64,000 bases of DNA from Pontibacter sp. E15-1 (GCF_022601975.1 NZ_JAKVIR010000003.1:124001-188000), one strand, 5' to 3'; shown: positions 54,590 to 63,944, numbered from the stretch's first letter. Notes: generated by a model not told the origin, from the sequence alone. Made by a program: numbers and translations.

Positions 54590-55663
54590 CTATGCTGTTT
54601 GTTTCTCCTTCACGGCCAGTTGCCCGCAGGCGGCGTCAATATCCTTGCCCCGGCTGCGGCGCACGTTCACCTGCACCCCGCGGTCGGCGAGGTAGTAGAT
54701 GAAGGCCTGCCAGCGGTCTTCGTTCGTATTCTGGTAGTCGGCGTTCTCGATTGGGTTATACTCGATCAGGTTGATTTTGCACGGGATGATCTTTGAGAAC
54801 TGCAGCAACTCCTCGGCATCCTGCAGGGTATCGTTAAAGTCCTCGAACACGATGTACTCATACGTCACCTTGCGGCCTGTCACCTCGTGGTAATGCCGTA
54901 GCGCCTCGGTCAGGGCCTCCAGCGAGTTGGTCTCGTTGATGGGCATGATCTCGTTGCGTTTCTTGTCGTTGGCCGCGTGCAGCGACAGCGCCAGGTTGGC
55001 TTTCACGCCGTCATCGGCCATCTTCTTGATCATTTTGGCGATACCGGCCGTGCTCACCGTGATGCGGCGGGCGGCCATACCCAAACCGTCGTGCGCCGTG
55101 ATGCGCTCAATGCTCTTCATCACGTTGGCGTAGTTCAGCAGGGGCTCGCCCATACCCATGTACACGATGTTGCTGAGCGGCTCGCCGTGCTGCTTCAGGC
55201 TCTGCTCGTTAATACGCACCACCTGGTCATATATCTCGCCGGCGTCCAGGTTGCGGAGGCGGTCCATGTAGCCGGTGGCGCAGAACTTACAGGTGAGCGA
55301 GCAGCCTACCTGGCTACTCACGCAGGCCGTTTTGCGCTCGTTGTGCGGAATCAGCACCCCTTCCACGATGTGGTCGTCGTGCAGTTTGAAAGCCGATTTA
55401 ACGGTGCCGTCGGAGCTTACCTGCTGCGTGGCCACCTGCACGGCATTGATGGAGAAGTGCAGCTCCAGCTTCTCGCGCAGCGCCAGGCTCACGTTGTTCA
55501 TCTCCGAAAACGACCGGGCCGAGTGCTTCCAGAGCCACTCGTATACCTGCTTGGCCCGGAAAGGCTTTTCGCCCTGCTCTACCAACCACGCTTTCAGGTC
55601 ATCCAAAGAGAGTTTCCGGATGTCTTTCTTGTTGAGGATATGGATGTCTGCAATCAAAGTCAT
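54590..55663 (-). CDS. rlmN: 23S rRNA adenine(2503)-C2 methyltransferase
   Basis: A 357-residue radical SAM enzyme that methylates A2503 of 23S rRNA and A37 of some tRNAs. The cluster motif CSLTCKFC is at about residue 115 in VGCSLTCKFCATG, and the C-terminal catalytic Cys is in DIDAACGQLAV. ATG 55663 (MTLIADIHILNKK) is chosen; earlier starts lack homology. An upstream insert between this gene and the next is non-coding. Length is normal for RlmN. Confidence 0.95.
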   Translation of the reverse strand: MTLIADIHILNKKDIRKLSLDDLKAWLVEQGEKPFRAKQVYEWLWKHSARSFSEMNNVSLALREKLELHFSINAVQVATQQVSSDGTVKSAFKLHDDHIVEGVLIPHNERKTACVSSQVGCSLTCKFCATGYMDRLRNLDAGEIYDQVVRINEQSLKQHGEPLSNIVYMGMGEPLLNYANVMKSIERITAHDGLGMAARRITVSTAGIAKMIKKMADDGVKANLALSLHAANDKKRNEIMPINETNSLEALTEALRHYHEVTGRKVTYEYIVFEDFNDTLQDAEELLQFSKIIPCKINLIEYNPIENADYQNTNEDRWQAFIYYLADRGVQVNVRRSRGKDIDAACGQLAVKEKQTA

Positions 55664-55901
55664 GCTGCCGCGTACAGTTCTGTTTGTGTATCTGTTAAAA
55701 GATAGTAGCCGCCATTGCCGGCGACACTGCGCCAACTGGCCGGGAGACTTCCGCCATACCCACAGGCTGCCTGGCAGTTACTATCCGCACAAAGGTAAAC
55801 ATAATTTAAGGGCTTTGGTTCATGGGTGGCCCGCAAAGCGGTATAAAGCAGCGGAAGTGGGTGGTGGGGTATGGCCGGAGTACCAGTGCGCAGGGCGTGT
55901 T

Positions 55902-56513
55902 TCATGTGGTTCGGACCCGGGCCGCCAGCGCCTTAAACACCACATACAGCACGCCGCATACCCCCATCACGATTAGCGCCCAGAACTTCTTGCGGTTCTT
56001 GTCTTTCCAGTACTCCCGCTCTGCCTCGGTCTGCCGAAGCTGCTGCCTGGTGGCGGCATGCGCGGCCCGCTCATCGTGCAGCGCCGCCTGGGCTGCCCCA
56101 GTGTCAGCCCGGATCTGCTTCAGAGCCAGTTCCTGCGCCCGAAGTGTTTTCATGAGTAACGACGTGTCCGGGCAGGCAGCCTTCGGGGGAGGACGCCGCA
56201 GTATAGGTATGGATATGGATATGGATATGGGTATGGGTATGGGTATGGCCGCTTCGGGGCATGGGATGGAATCGGTTGGGCTGCTTTTGCTGGCGGCTGG
56301 CACGCGCACGGGTTCGGGTATGGGCACGCTTTCCGGAATGGGGAAGTCCTGGGCGGCCTTCCCGGTATACCAGTCTTTGTGCTGCTCCAGCCAGTCCGCT
56401 ACGATGGCCTTGGCCTCCGACTGGTTTTTTTCCCTGGCCAGGTAGTCCTTCACCTTCCGGGAGGTAACACAGGAGCACAGGAGCAGCAGTATGAACAGGG
56501 GGAGACTTTTCAT
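55902..56513 (-). CDS. Lipoprotein with C-terminal TM, spanin-like
   Basis: A 203-residue protein with a lipoprotein signal (MKSLPLFILLLLCSC; Cys15), the phrase CVTSRKVKDYLARE, a Pro/Ile/Ser-rich repeat (PIPIPISISISIPI), a helical region (EREYWKDKNRKKFW) and one C-terminal membrane segment (FWALIVMGVCGVLYVVF). An outer-membrane lipid anchor plus an inner-membrane end is the arrangement of phage unimolecular spanins, and lipoproteins with CVTxRKVxxYL-like starts occur in Bacteroidota phages. No other phage gene is nearby, so it is at most a remnant or a host protein of similar layout. Confidence 0.6.
   Translation of the reverse strand: MKSLPLFILLLLCSCVTSRKVKDYLAREKNQSEAKAIVADWLEQHKDWYTGKAAQDFPIPESVPIPEPVRVPAASKSSPTDSIPCPEAAIPIPIPISISISIPILRRPPPKAACPDTSLLMKTLRAQELALKQIRADTGAAQAALHDERAAHAATRQQLRQTEAEREYWKDKNRKKFWALIVMGVCGVLYVVFKALAARVRTT
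56206..56247. repeat. Hexanucleotide tandem repeat
   Basis: Seven units of GGTATG or GATATG lie inside the spanin-like gene and encode the Ile/Pro/Ser repeat. Change in unit number would keep the frame and only alter the length of the linker. Confidence 0.8.
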
Positions 56514-56747
56514 GAAGTTCTCTGGTTTGGGATATCTACGGAAACGCTTCGCGCGCTGCCGCCCCGAAAACTGTATGACAGGCGTTTGCCGGGTCAGTTT
56601 ACGGGGGCGGCAGGCACCATCCGTGCGGATCTCCCTTCTCCCCTGTTCATACTCTGATTTCCGGATTGAGTTCTACCAAAGCCCGCCGAATCTTCTGTGC
56701 CGCCGCCTGTGCACAGGGTATGGTTGGGATGAGCCAGGCCCGGACAC

Positions 56748-57176
56748 TTAGCTGATTTCTCCTATCCTGGCCTTCACCTCCCCGGGCAGCGACACGAGCT
56801 TGCGCGCCTTGTAGTCGAAGCAGAGCATGCCCGTTTTGGCGCGCGCCACCTCTTTGCCCTCCTGGTTCAGGACGTGGTAGGTAATGTCGAAGCCATACTT
56901 GCTCAGCTCGTCGAAGGCCATCTTGATGTGCAGCGTGTCGCCGTAAAAGCCCTCTCCCTTGTAGCTGATCGCCACGTCTGCCATGATCAGGCTGGCCCCG
57001 CCGATCTCCAGTTCGGTGTAGCCGAAGTGCCGCAGCAGCTGCAGCCGCGCCTCGTGCAGGATCGACAGCAGCGCGTCGTTGCCCAGGTGCGCGCCATAGT
57101 TCAGGTCGGTGATGCGGATCGGTATAATCGCCTCAAAGTGCGTATAGGAAGGTATGGGTACCTGTACTCTTGCCAT
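56748..57176 (-). CDS. Acyl-CoA thioesterase family protein
   Basis: A 142-residue hot-dog-fold protein of the 4HBT type. The active-site region is the N-terminal IRITDLNYGAHLGNDALLSILHEAR, the conserved helix with Asp/Asn near the start; and DTLHIKMAFDELSKYGFDITY is the next strand. It probably hydrolyses acyl-CoA thioesters in the cytoplasm; substrate is not clear. Its gene is convergent with none and stands near mnmD, divergent. Confidence 0.85.
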   Translation of the reverse strand: MARVQVPIPSYTHFEAIIPIRITDLNYGAHLGNDALLSILHEARLQLLRHFGYTELEIGGASLIMADVAISYKGEGFYGDTLHIKMAFDELSKYGFDITYHVLNQEGKEVARAKTGMLCFDYKARKLVSLPGEVKARIGEIS

Positions 57177-57325
57177 TCTTGCTGATGGTTATGGTGGGTG
57201 AATTGTTAACAGACAGTATGGCTGCAGCAGCTGATATCGGCAAATAACCGCTACGCCGTTGCGGTTGACATGCGCGTTTGCTGCGGCAGCACATAAAATT
57301 AGTGTTCTTTTAGCTGCGTCTGGTG

Positions 57326-57357
57326 TTGCAGGCTGTCTCGCACAATGTGTACATTTG
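57326..57357 (+). promoter_or_regulatory. Promoter of mnmD
   Basis: TTG at 57326-57328, 21-base spacer and TACATTTG at 57350-57357, 18 bases before the ATG. It matches the Bacteroidota consensus. Confidence 0.75.
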
Positions 57358-57375
57358 TAAAGTAACGCAAAAAAG

Positions 57376-58053
57376 ATGCATCTCGAAATACGACAGACCA
57401 AAGACGGATCGAATACCCTGTATGTGCCGGACCTGAACGAGCATTACCATTCGGTACACGGGGCCTTGCAGGAGTCGGAGCATGTGTTTATAAAGCACGG
57501 CCTGGAATATACCGTAGCGCAGAAAAAAGACATAAAGATTCTGGAGGTGGGCTTCGGCACGGGCCTGAACGCCATCCTGACCTTTCCGATGGCGCTGGCC
57601 CAAAAGGCGTTTATACAGTACGACACGCTGGAAAAACACCCGCTTCCCCAGGAAGTGGTGCAGGAACTACACTTCGAGAAGTTCATCCTCAACCCCGAGC
57701 TGCTGGAGTACTTCCAGATGCTGCACCAGAGCCCCTGGAACGAGCCCGTGGACATCATCCCCTACTTCACGCTGCAAAAGATACACGAAACACTGGAGGA
57801 GTTTATGGCCCCGAGCGCGTACTACGACGTGATTTACTTTGATGCCTTCGCCCCCGAAAAACAGCCCGAGCTTTGGACGGACGCCATGTTCGAGAAACTG
57901 TACAGGGCAACCCGCCCCGGCGGCGTGCTGGTGACCTATTGTGCCAAAGGCTCCTTCAAGCGCAGCCTGAAGGCCGCCGGGTTTGAGGTAGAGGCGCTGC
58001 CCGGCCCTCCGGGCAAACGCGAGATGACGCGCGGCGTGAAGCCGGTGGCGTAG
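57376..58053 (+). CDS. mnmD: tRNA U34 methyltransferase, MnmD
   Basis: A 225-residue SAM-dependent methyltransferase equal to the N-terminal domain of E. coli MnmC, without the oxidase domain. SAM motif I is ILEVGFGTGLNAIL, and the family motif is YDVIYFDAFAPEKQPELWT. It converts the nm5 group at wobble uridine 34 to mnm5 (on s2U) in several tRNAs. It has its own promoter. Motifs and length are typical of the free-standing MnmD of Bacteroidota and plants. Confidence 0.93.
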   Translation: MHLEIRQTKDGSNTLYVPDLNEHYHSVHGALQESEHVFIKHGLEYTVAQKKDIKILEVGFGTGLNAILTFPMALAQKAFIQYDTLEKHPLPQEVVQELHFEKFILNPELLEYFQMLHQSPWNEPVDIIPYFTLQKIHETLEEFMAPSAYYDVIYFDAFAPEKQPELWTDAMFEKLYRATRPGGVLVTYCAKGSFKRSLKAAGFEVEALPGPPGKREMTRGVKPVA

Positions 58054-58273
58054 CCCATCTGCGGGACGCACAAAACATTTCCGCTGTCCAGCGTGTTTAC
58101 CAGGAGCCCGGTATACAGGCTGCCTCTTCGGAATTACTTAACAGGATGCCCTGTGCTATCTTATAGGCGGAGCGGTATAACAAGGGCTGTGCTGCCAGGC
58201 GCCTTGAACAGCATAGGCCACCACATCGCAGTTTCCATACTTTCCATACATTACCAAATAGACATTTACCCTC

Positions 58274-58762
58274 ATGGCATCAGAATTCTACAATTTCTCA
58301 GCAACCACATTGCAGGGCAAAGAGACATCTTTGGACACCCTTGAGGGCAAGGTGGTGGTTGTGGTGAACACGGCAAGCCAGTGCGGTTTCACGCCGCAGT
58401 ATGAGGGGCTGGAGGCACTCTACCGCAAGCACAAAGACGACGGCCTGGTGATCCTTGGCTTCCCGTGCAACCAGTTTGGCAAGCAGGAGCCCGGAGGCAA
58501 GCAGGAGATCGAAGAAGGCTGCCTCATCAACTATGGCGTCAGCTTCCCGATGTTCGAGAAGGTGGAGGTGAACGGTGCCAACGCGCACCCTTTGTTCAAG
58601 TACCTGAAAGAAAACCTGGGCGGCATGCTGGGCAGCCGCATCAAATGGAACTTCACAAAGTTTGTGATCGATCGGCACGGAAAGCCCGTAAAGCGCTATG
58701 CGCCCGTAACCAAGCCCGAGAAACTCGCGCCCTATATCGAGAAGCTGCTGTCTGAGTGCTAA
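58274..58762 (+). CDS. Glutathione peroxidase-family protein (Cys type)
   Basis: A 162-residue thioredoxin-fold peroxidase. The peroxidatic Cys is in NTASQCGFTPQ, with Gln in GFPCNQFGKQEPG and Trp/Asn in IKWNFTKFVI completing the catalytic set. A second Cys in FPCNQF may be the resolving Cys, so it probably uses thioredoxin rather than glutathione, in keeping with bacillithiol-type metabolism. It reduces hydrogen peroxide or lipid peroxides. No operon partner. Confidence 0.92.
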   Translation: MASEFYNFSATTLQGKETSLDTLEGKVVVVVNTASQCGFTPQYEGLEALYRKHKDDGLVILGFPCNQFGKQEPGGKQEIEEGCLINYGVSFPMFEKVEVNGANAHPLFKYLKENLGGMLGSRIKWNFTKFVIDRHGKPVKRYAPVTKPEKLAPYIEKLLSEC

Positions 58763-59034
58763 GCCACTAAAGGCTACGAATCCAAATTCCGGATATGGGC
58801 TTGCAACCCCAAAAGCTTCTCAAGGCACCCTCGCTTTTATACCCGGCCCGGGCAGTATGATTTTGCCTCTACCGCTGACTTGCAAGGCGTGGTATAGCAC
58901 CTATCCCATAACATCTTGTCTATCAAAAAGAATTATACTTTTTTAGCATTCTTACAAATAAATATATTAGTATAATAATTGATAAATATGCTTATTTACG
59001 AAGCGATTGGAATCTTAACTAAATAAATTCTTAC

Positions 59035-59343
59035 ATGAAAACGCTTCTAAAAAAAGTTATAAAAGCGTGCCAACCCAAATATGAGGTTGTCTGCACGACG
59101 TATCAGGTAATTCCGGGGTTGCCCATCAGCAAAAGCGAGCAGAAGCATGCCTTCGACCGTGGGGCAGTGGTGCAGGCGAAAGAGTTCTACGCAAAGGTAA
59201 TCGCTTCTGACATGACCCGGACGATGGCGCCGGTGGAAGTGCAGTTGCGCAAAATATACCTGAGCGGCAAGACAATCGATCAGGCAGAATTTGGCCCCGT
59301 GCAGCAGCTAAGAACAGCCAGTGCCGGAAAACGCAAGAAGTAA
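59035..59343 (+). CDS. Hypothetical protein, 102 aa
   Basis: A basic protein, MKTLLKKVIKACQPKYEVVCTTYQV, with no signal or recognised domain. The reading frame ends at a TAA inside the first copy of a duplicated terminator sequence. A mixed alpha/beta fold is expected. Confidence 0.5.
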   Translation: MKTLLKKVIKACQPKYEVVCTTYQVIPGLPISKSEQKHAFDRGAVVQAKEFYAKVIASDMTRTMAPVEVQLRKIYLSGKTIDQAEFGPVQQLRTASAGKRKK

Positions 59344-59467
59344 AAGCCCCTCCCTGCCATGCAAAGTGCCCGAGTGGACACAGTACAACAAAACCCAAAA
59401 ATGGGCAAGTAAAAGCCCCTCCCTGCCATGCAAAGTGCCCTTCCGCTTTTCGGTGGAGGGGCTTTTT
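59338..59467 (+). terminator. Terminator with duplicated left arm
   Basis: The same 34-base sequence occurs at 59338-59371 and 59407-59440; the first copy contains the gene's stop codon. Either copy could pair its GCCCCTCC with GGAGGGGC at about 59455-59462, which is followed by T6. Confidence 0.65.
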
Positions 59468-59650
59468 TGTGTGTACTCCAGGCAGTTAGCGTGGCAGACA
59501 GTTTTATTCGCACCTCATCCTGTGTATACCTCCCTCGGCATGGTGGTGCCCAAAATCAACATCACACCCTTTGTTGCGTACTGTTACGTAAGAAACCATA
59601 CCTTTCACTAATTTTAGGGCAGCTACTGCAACAAGCAACACCAAGCGTAA

Positions 59651-60736
59651 ATGAAGAAAGCAACCGTTATTTTTATACAGGCATTAGGTACCTTTTCCAT
59701 ACTTGCCACTGCCTTGCCGTTGCTCACGCTCGAGGCTTGGTATGTGCGCGTGTTCGACTACCCGCGCATGCAGATTTTCTCGCTGGCCCTGCTCTGCCTT
59801 GCCCTGTTCTGGTGGCTGGGCACCAAAAACCGCATACGCGACAAATTCCTTATCGGCGGATTGGCCGTCGCGATTGTCTACCAGGCGATCAACATCTTCC
59901 CGTATACCTTTCTGGCCCCGAGCGAGGTAAAGCGCGTAGACCAGGCCAACGCCGGGGAAGACGCTTTGTTGAGCATCATGGTGGCTAATGTGCTGATGAC
60001 CAATGACAAGTTTGACGACCTGGTGGCGCTGGCCAAAGAGAAGAACCCGGACATTCTGCTCTTGCTGGAATCGGACTCTGTGTGGGAGCGGGAAGTAAGG
60101 CCTGTTACCAAAGACTACCGCTACCGGGTGGAGATACCGCTGAGCAATACCTATGGCATGCACCTCTACAGCCAGCTGCCGCTTCGGCAGCAGCGGGTGA
60201 GCTACCTGCTCGACAAAGAAATTCCGTCGGTGAAGACGTTCGTGCAGCTGCGGAGCGGCACCTGGGTAGAGTTTCATGCGGTGCACCCCAAGCCGCCCGT
60301 GCCTACCGAAGACCCGAACTCCAAGAAGCGCGACGCCGAGATCGTGATGGTTGCCCGCGACATTGAGGACTCGAAATACCCGGTGGTGGTAGCTGGCGAC
60401 TTCAACGATGTGGCCTGGTCGCAGAGCACGGAGCTTTTTCAGGAGGTGAGTCGGTTGCTGGACCCGCGCATTGGCCGGGGCTTTTACAACACCTTCAACG
60501 CCCGGTACCCGCTGCTGCGCTGGCCCCTCGACCACATTTTCCATTCCAAACACTTCAAGCTGGTCGAGATAGAAAGGCTGGCTGACATTGGCTCAGACCA
60601 TTTCCCGATCTACATCAAGCTGAGCTTCGCGCCGGAAAACAAATACGAGCAGGAAGAGCCGGAGGCTGACGGCGACACACAGCAGGAAGCGACCGAAACG
60701 ATACAGGAAGGCCAGGCGGAGGCCCGAAAAGACTAA
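59651..60736 (+). CDS. Membrane-anchored endonuclease/exonuclease/phosphatase-fold protein
   Basis: A 361-residue protein with three N-terminal membrane segments (about 5-25, 43-58 and 67-85) and an EEP-fold domain. The conserved catalytic residues appear as NPDILLLLE (metal Glu), VVVAGDFND (Asp, Asn) and IGSDHFPI (His). Such proteins are often phosphodiesterases or DNA-active enzymes facing the periplasm. A disordered Glu-rich tail ends the protein. The substrate is unknown. Confidence 0.88.
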   Translation: MKKATVIFIQALGTFSILATALPLLTLEAWYVRVFDYPRMQIFSLALLCLALFWWLGTKNRIRDKFLIGGLAVAIVYQAINIFPYTFLAPSEVKRVDQANAGEDALLSIMVANVLMTNDKFDDLVALAKEKNPDILLLLESDSVWEREVRPVTKDYRYRVEIPLSNTYGMHLYSQLPLRQQRVSYLLDKEIPSVKTFVQLRSGTWVEFHAVHPKPPVPTEDPNSKKRDAEIVMVARDIEDSKYPVVVAGDFNDVAWSQSTELFQEVSRLLDPRIGRGFYNTFNARYPLLRWPLDHIFHSKHFKLVEIERLADIGSDHFPIYIKLSFAPENKYEQEEPEADGDTQQEATETIQEGQAEARKD

Positions 60737-60752
60737 AGGAAAGGCGGATGCG

Positions 60753-61322
60753 CTAAGGCCATACCCCCTCTGGCATCACCACCGCATCCAGGGGCACATC
60801 ATAGGGGTCGAAGTCCGCGATGAAGGCTATTGGCGGCTCCAGCGACAGGCCGATTTTCAGCACATCGGGGCGGCAGTCGGCCAGGAAACGGTCGTAGAAG
60901 CCTTTGCCATACCCCACGCGATGCCCTGCCAGATCAAACGCCAGCAGCGGCACGAGCACCAGGTCTACTTCCGTGGCATGAATGATTTGCGCGCGCTGCG
61001 GCTCGGGTATCCCCCACCTGTTTTCTACCAGCACGGCCTCATCCGTCAGCTCATGGTGCGTCAGCACGTGCTGCGCCACATCCGTCACCGGCACCGCTAC
61101 CCGCACCTGGGGGTGTTCGGTGCGGAGCTGCTCGATGATGGGCCAGGTATTTACCTCGTTGTGCTTTGTAATGGGCAGGAAAACATGCACCGTTTGCCCG
61201 GCCTGCAACGGGAAGCTCCGGAAAAACTGGTCGGCTATAGCCAGGCTCCGGCGCTGCACCTCTTCAGGAGGCAAGCCGCGCCGGAACTCTAGCATCTGTT
61301 TCCGCAGCTCCGCTTTCAGCAT
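60753..61322 (-). CDS. fthC: 5-formyltetrahydrofolate cyclo-ligase
   Basis: A 189-residue ligase that turns 5-formyltetrahydrofolate into 5,10-methenyltetrahydrofolate with ATP. The key signature is LAGHRVGYGKGFYDRFL, and the N-terminal helix (LRKQMLEFRR) and PLLAF also fit. Its start overlaps the bshC stop by one base (TAATG), so it is translationally coupled to bshC. This links folate to the methionine genes at 35-40 kb only functionally, not by position. The gene has also been called ygfA or yqgN in other bacteria. Confidence 0.93.
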   Translation of the reverse strand: MLKAELRKQMLEFRRGLPPEEVQRRSLAIADQFFRSFPLQAGQTVHVFLPITKHNEVNTWPIIEQLRTEHPQVRVAVPVTDVAQHVLTHHELTDEAVLVENRWGIPEPQRAQIIHATEVDLVLVPLLAFDLAGHRVGYGKGFYDRFLADCRPDVLKIGLSLEPPIAFIADFDPYDVPLDAVVMPEGVWP

Positions 61323-62884
61323 TACTCCTCTTCCAGAATGGTGAACTTAAAGGCCAGTGGGTCAAAGGCCTGCAGCAGGGCAGGTATAAAGTCGGGGTTG
61401 TTGGTCTGGTAAGAGAGCAGGTTGTCCTGGCGCTCCTGCAGGCTGCCGCCCGGGAAGAGCTTCTCTTTCAGGTTCTCCAGCTGCTTAAAGGTCTGCTCGT
61501 GCCTGCTGTCGCGGGCCTTCGAGATTTTCTTCTCCAGCATCTGCAGCGCGTTGGCGGCTTTCTGCTCCTCCGCGCCCACGGCTTTCACCAGGGTCGGGTC
61601 TATCTCCCGGGCCAGTTGCTCCACTTCGGCAAACGCTGCGGCCACGGCTTTCCGCTGCGCCTCCAGGCTAATCTCCTCTTCGTGCAGCTGCCCCGAGAGT
61701 TGCTTTTTCAGATCCTGAATATCCTGGAACAGTTCCTCCGGCTTTAGGCCCAGCTTGTGCATGCGGCTGGCGTTGCTGCGGCTGATGTATAGGGCCGAGT
61801 TCCGCAACATCAGCACCGGAAACGCCACCTGGTATACGTCGAACAGCTTCCGCAGCTGGAACCAGTAAGCCACTTCCGCGCCGCCGCCAATGTAGGCCAG
61901 GTTCGGCAGGATCAGCTCCTCGTAGAGCGGCCGCAGAATCACGTTCGGGCTAAAGCGCTCGGGATGCTCTTGCGCTTCCTGCCGTACCGCCTCTGCCGTA
62001 AAGCTGATGCTCGTGTTGAGCACGTTATAGTGATCGCCCTCCCGCACGATGCGCTCGCGCAGGCCGTCTTGCAGGTAAAACAGGTTGATCTCGCGGGAGA
62101 ATACCTGCGGCTTATACCCCAGCTCGTCCAGTTGGGCGCTCGTCTCCTCCACCAGCCTGTTCGACAGCTGCTCGGTCAGTTCCTTTTCCACTACCGGGGT
62201 CAGGGCTTTCTTCAGGCCGGCATGGTCTCCGTCGATGCTCACCAGGCCGTATGCCCCGAAAAGGGCGTGCGTGATGGCGCGCGTGGCGTCTGCCAGGTTG
62301 TTGCTGTTGCGGTAGGCGTCCTCAAAAATGGGGTATGCCTCCGGCAGTTCTGCCAGCAGCGTCTCCATGTCGCTGGTCGAGAAACGGCCCACGGCCCCCT
62401 TCTGATCCGACTCCCAGGTATACTGCTTGCCAAACAGGCTGAAATGGTTGATCTCGGCAAAGTCGTGGTCTTCGGTGGCCATCCAGTATACCGGCACAAA
62501 GTGGTAGTCGGGGTACTGCTGCTGCAGTTGCCTGCAGGTGTTGATGGCGGTGATGATCTTGTAGACAAAGTAGAGCGGGCCCGTGAAGATGTTGAGCTGG
62601 TGGCCCGTGGTGATGGTATACGTGTTGGGCTGCAGCAGCAGGTCGATGTTCTGCTGCACATTGGGGTTGATACTGGCAACGGAAGTATACTGCTCCTGCA
62701 GGGCCTGGTGCAGGGTATGGCGCTGTGCCTCGCCGAAGCTTTTCTCCTGCAGCTGCGCCCCGAAGGCCTCCAGCGTGGGGAAGTGGTTGTAGAACGGCCG
62801 CAGCTTTTCGCTGCGACAGAGATAATCGGATATCGTTTGGGAGAATGCGCCGGTGGCGGCGTAGTCTGTGGTAGTGATTTTCAT
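61322..62884 (-). CDS. bshC: Bacillithiol biosynthesis cysteine-adding enzyme
   Basis: A 520-residue protein with the BshC layout: a Rossmann-like core with nucleotide-type motifs (NTYTITTGHQLNIFTGPLYF, PVYWMATEDHDFAEI, VSIDGDH) and a long C-terminal coiled coil (about 390-480). It ligates cysteine to glucosamine-malate to complete bacillithiol, the low-molecular-weight thiol of many Firmicutes and Bacteroidota. ATG 62884 (MKITTTDYAATGAF) is chosen. fthC follows with one base of overlap. Confidence 0.95.
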   Translation of the reverse strand: MKITTTDYAATGAFSQTISDYLCRSEKLRPFYNHFPTLEAFGAQLQEKSFGEAQRHTLHQALQEQYTSVASINPNVQQNIDLLLQPNTYTITTGHQLNIFTGPLYFVYKIITAINTCRQLQQQYPDYHFVPVYWMATEDHDFAEINHFSLFGKQYTWESDQKGAVGRFSTSDMETLLAELPEAYPIFEDAYRNSNNLADATRAITHALFGAYGLVSIDGDHAGLKKALTPVVEKELTEQLSNRLVEETSAQLDELGYKPQVFSREINLFYLQDGLRERIVREGDHYNVLNTSISFTAEAVRQEAQEHPERFSPNVILRPLYEELILPNLAYIGGGAEVAYWFQLRKLFDVYQVAFPVLMLRNSALYISRSNASRMHKLGLKPEELFQDIQDLKKQLSGQLHEEEISLEAQRKAVAAAFAEVEQLAREIDPTLVKAVGAEEQKAANALQMLEKKISKARDSRHEQTFKQLENLKEKLFPGGSLQERQDNLLSYQTNNPDFIPALLQAFDPLAFKFTILEEE

Positions 62885-63215
62885 CGAGGATACTTCCATC
62901 TGCATGTTTTTGCCTTGGGTATAGCCTCTTTAACAGCTAACCCCGAAATGTGTTGCAGCCAACCCGTATTTTACCGGCTGCACCACAAAGTAACTGCTTT
63001 ATTCCGGGTTTTGCAGGAGATCCGACAGAAAGCAGGAGGCAGGGTATGCGCGACACCACTGGCACCGGGGATGCGTCTGCATACCGTCCGCCGGCGCAGG
63101 TCTTCGGCACGCTCCCTCCCCCTGGTAACAGAACGCGCCGGAAACAGGTATAGAGAGAACGGCAAAGCCGGTGAAGCAGCAGTGAAACCGACCTCCACGC
63201 ACCAAAACCATACCT

Positions 63216-63473
63216 ATGGCTTCTCCCAGAACGTTATCCCCCGCCCCCGAGGCGCATCCGTCGCAGCGGCTTATCCGAAGCATTCTGGAGCAACCCACCA
63301 GGTACGAGCCGGACCGCGAGATTGTGTACCGCAACCTGGAGGGCTATTTCGCCATACCTATACCGGCGGCCAACGTGTCGGCAGAAGACCTGATCCTGCA
63401 CATGGGGCAGTTCTCTGCCAGCGGCAAGATCGACAAGAAAAGAATCAAGAAGGAGTTGGCGGCAGAAGCCTGA
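63216..63473 (+). CDS. Hypothetical protein, 85 aa
   Basis: A small hydrophilic protein with a disordered N-terminus and a core YEPDREIVYRNLEGYFAIPI and GKIDKKRIKKELAAEA. No family recognised. Its lies 57 bp before the PH-domain gene on the same strand and may be co-transcribed. Confidence 0.45.
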   Translation: MASPRTLSPAPEAHPSQRLIRSILEQPTRYEPDREIVYRNLEGYFAIPIPAANVSAEDLILHMGQFSASGKIDKKRIKKELAAEA

Positions 63474-63530
63474 GCCGCATCGCTGCCACCTTTTGTGTTT
63501 TATACCTACCAATTAACTAACAAGAGAAAA

Positions 63531-63911
63531 ATGGGTTTACTAAGCGGAATGATGGGACACGCCTCCGAGGTGTCCCTCGAAAAGATAACCAATGAGTTTC
63601 AGCCAATCCTGATTGAGGACGAGCGCATCGAAAGGGCCTACAAGCTGATCCGGGACATGCTGGTGTTTACCACCAAGCGCCTCATCCTGGTGAACAAGCA
63701 GGGCCTCACCGGCACCAAAGTCGAGTACCAGAGTGTTCCTTACGGCAGCATCAAAACGTTTTCCAAGGAAAGCGCCGGCATCGGCGACCTGGACGCAGAA
63801 CTCAAAATCTGGCTGACCGGGGACCTGGAGCCCACCATCAAGCAGGACTTCAGGAAGGGCGACAACATCAACGAAGCCTACCGGGTGCTGAGCCGCCATG
63901 TGCTGAAGTAG
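63531..63911 (+). CDS. PH-domain protein, bPH_1 family
   Basis: A 126-residue protein that consists of one bacterial pleckstrin-homology-like domain. Characteristic phrases are ILIEDERIERAYKLIRDMLVFTTKRLILVNKQGL and SAGIGDLDAELKIWLTG. ATG 63531 (MGLLSGMMGHA) is chosen as in other members. These proteins (YvbH-type) have no known ligand. It is followed by a palindromic terminator near the end of the window. Confidence 0.9.
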   Translation: MGLLSGMMGHASEVSLEKITNEFQPILIEDERIERAYKLIRDMLVFTTKRLILVNKQGLTGTKVEYQSVPYGSIKTFSKESAGIGDLDAELKIWLTGDLEPTIKQDFRKGDNINEAYRVLSRHVLK

Positions 63912-63944
63912 GCTCGAACAAACGAACTGTCTCACTTTTATACC

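Noticed and set aside
61964..63520. Open frame of 518 codons antisense to bshC
   Set aside because: Entirely opposite a well-supported gene and without domain-like composition.
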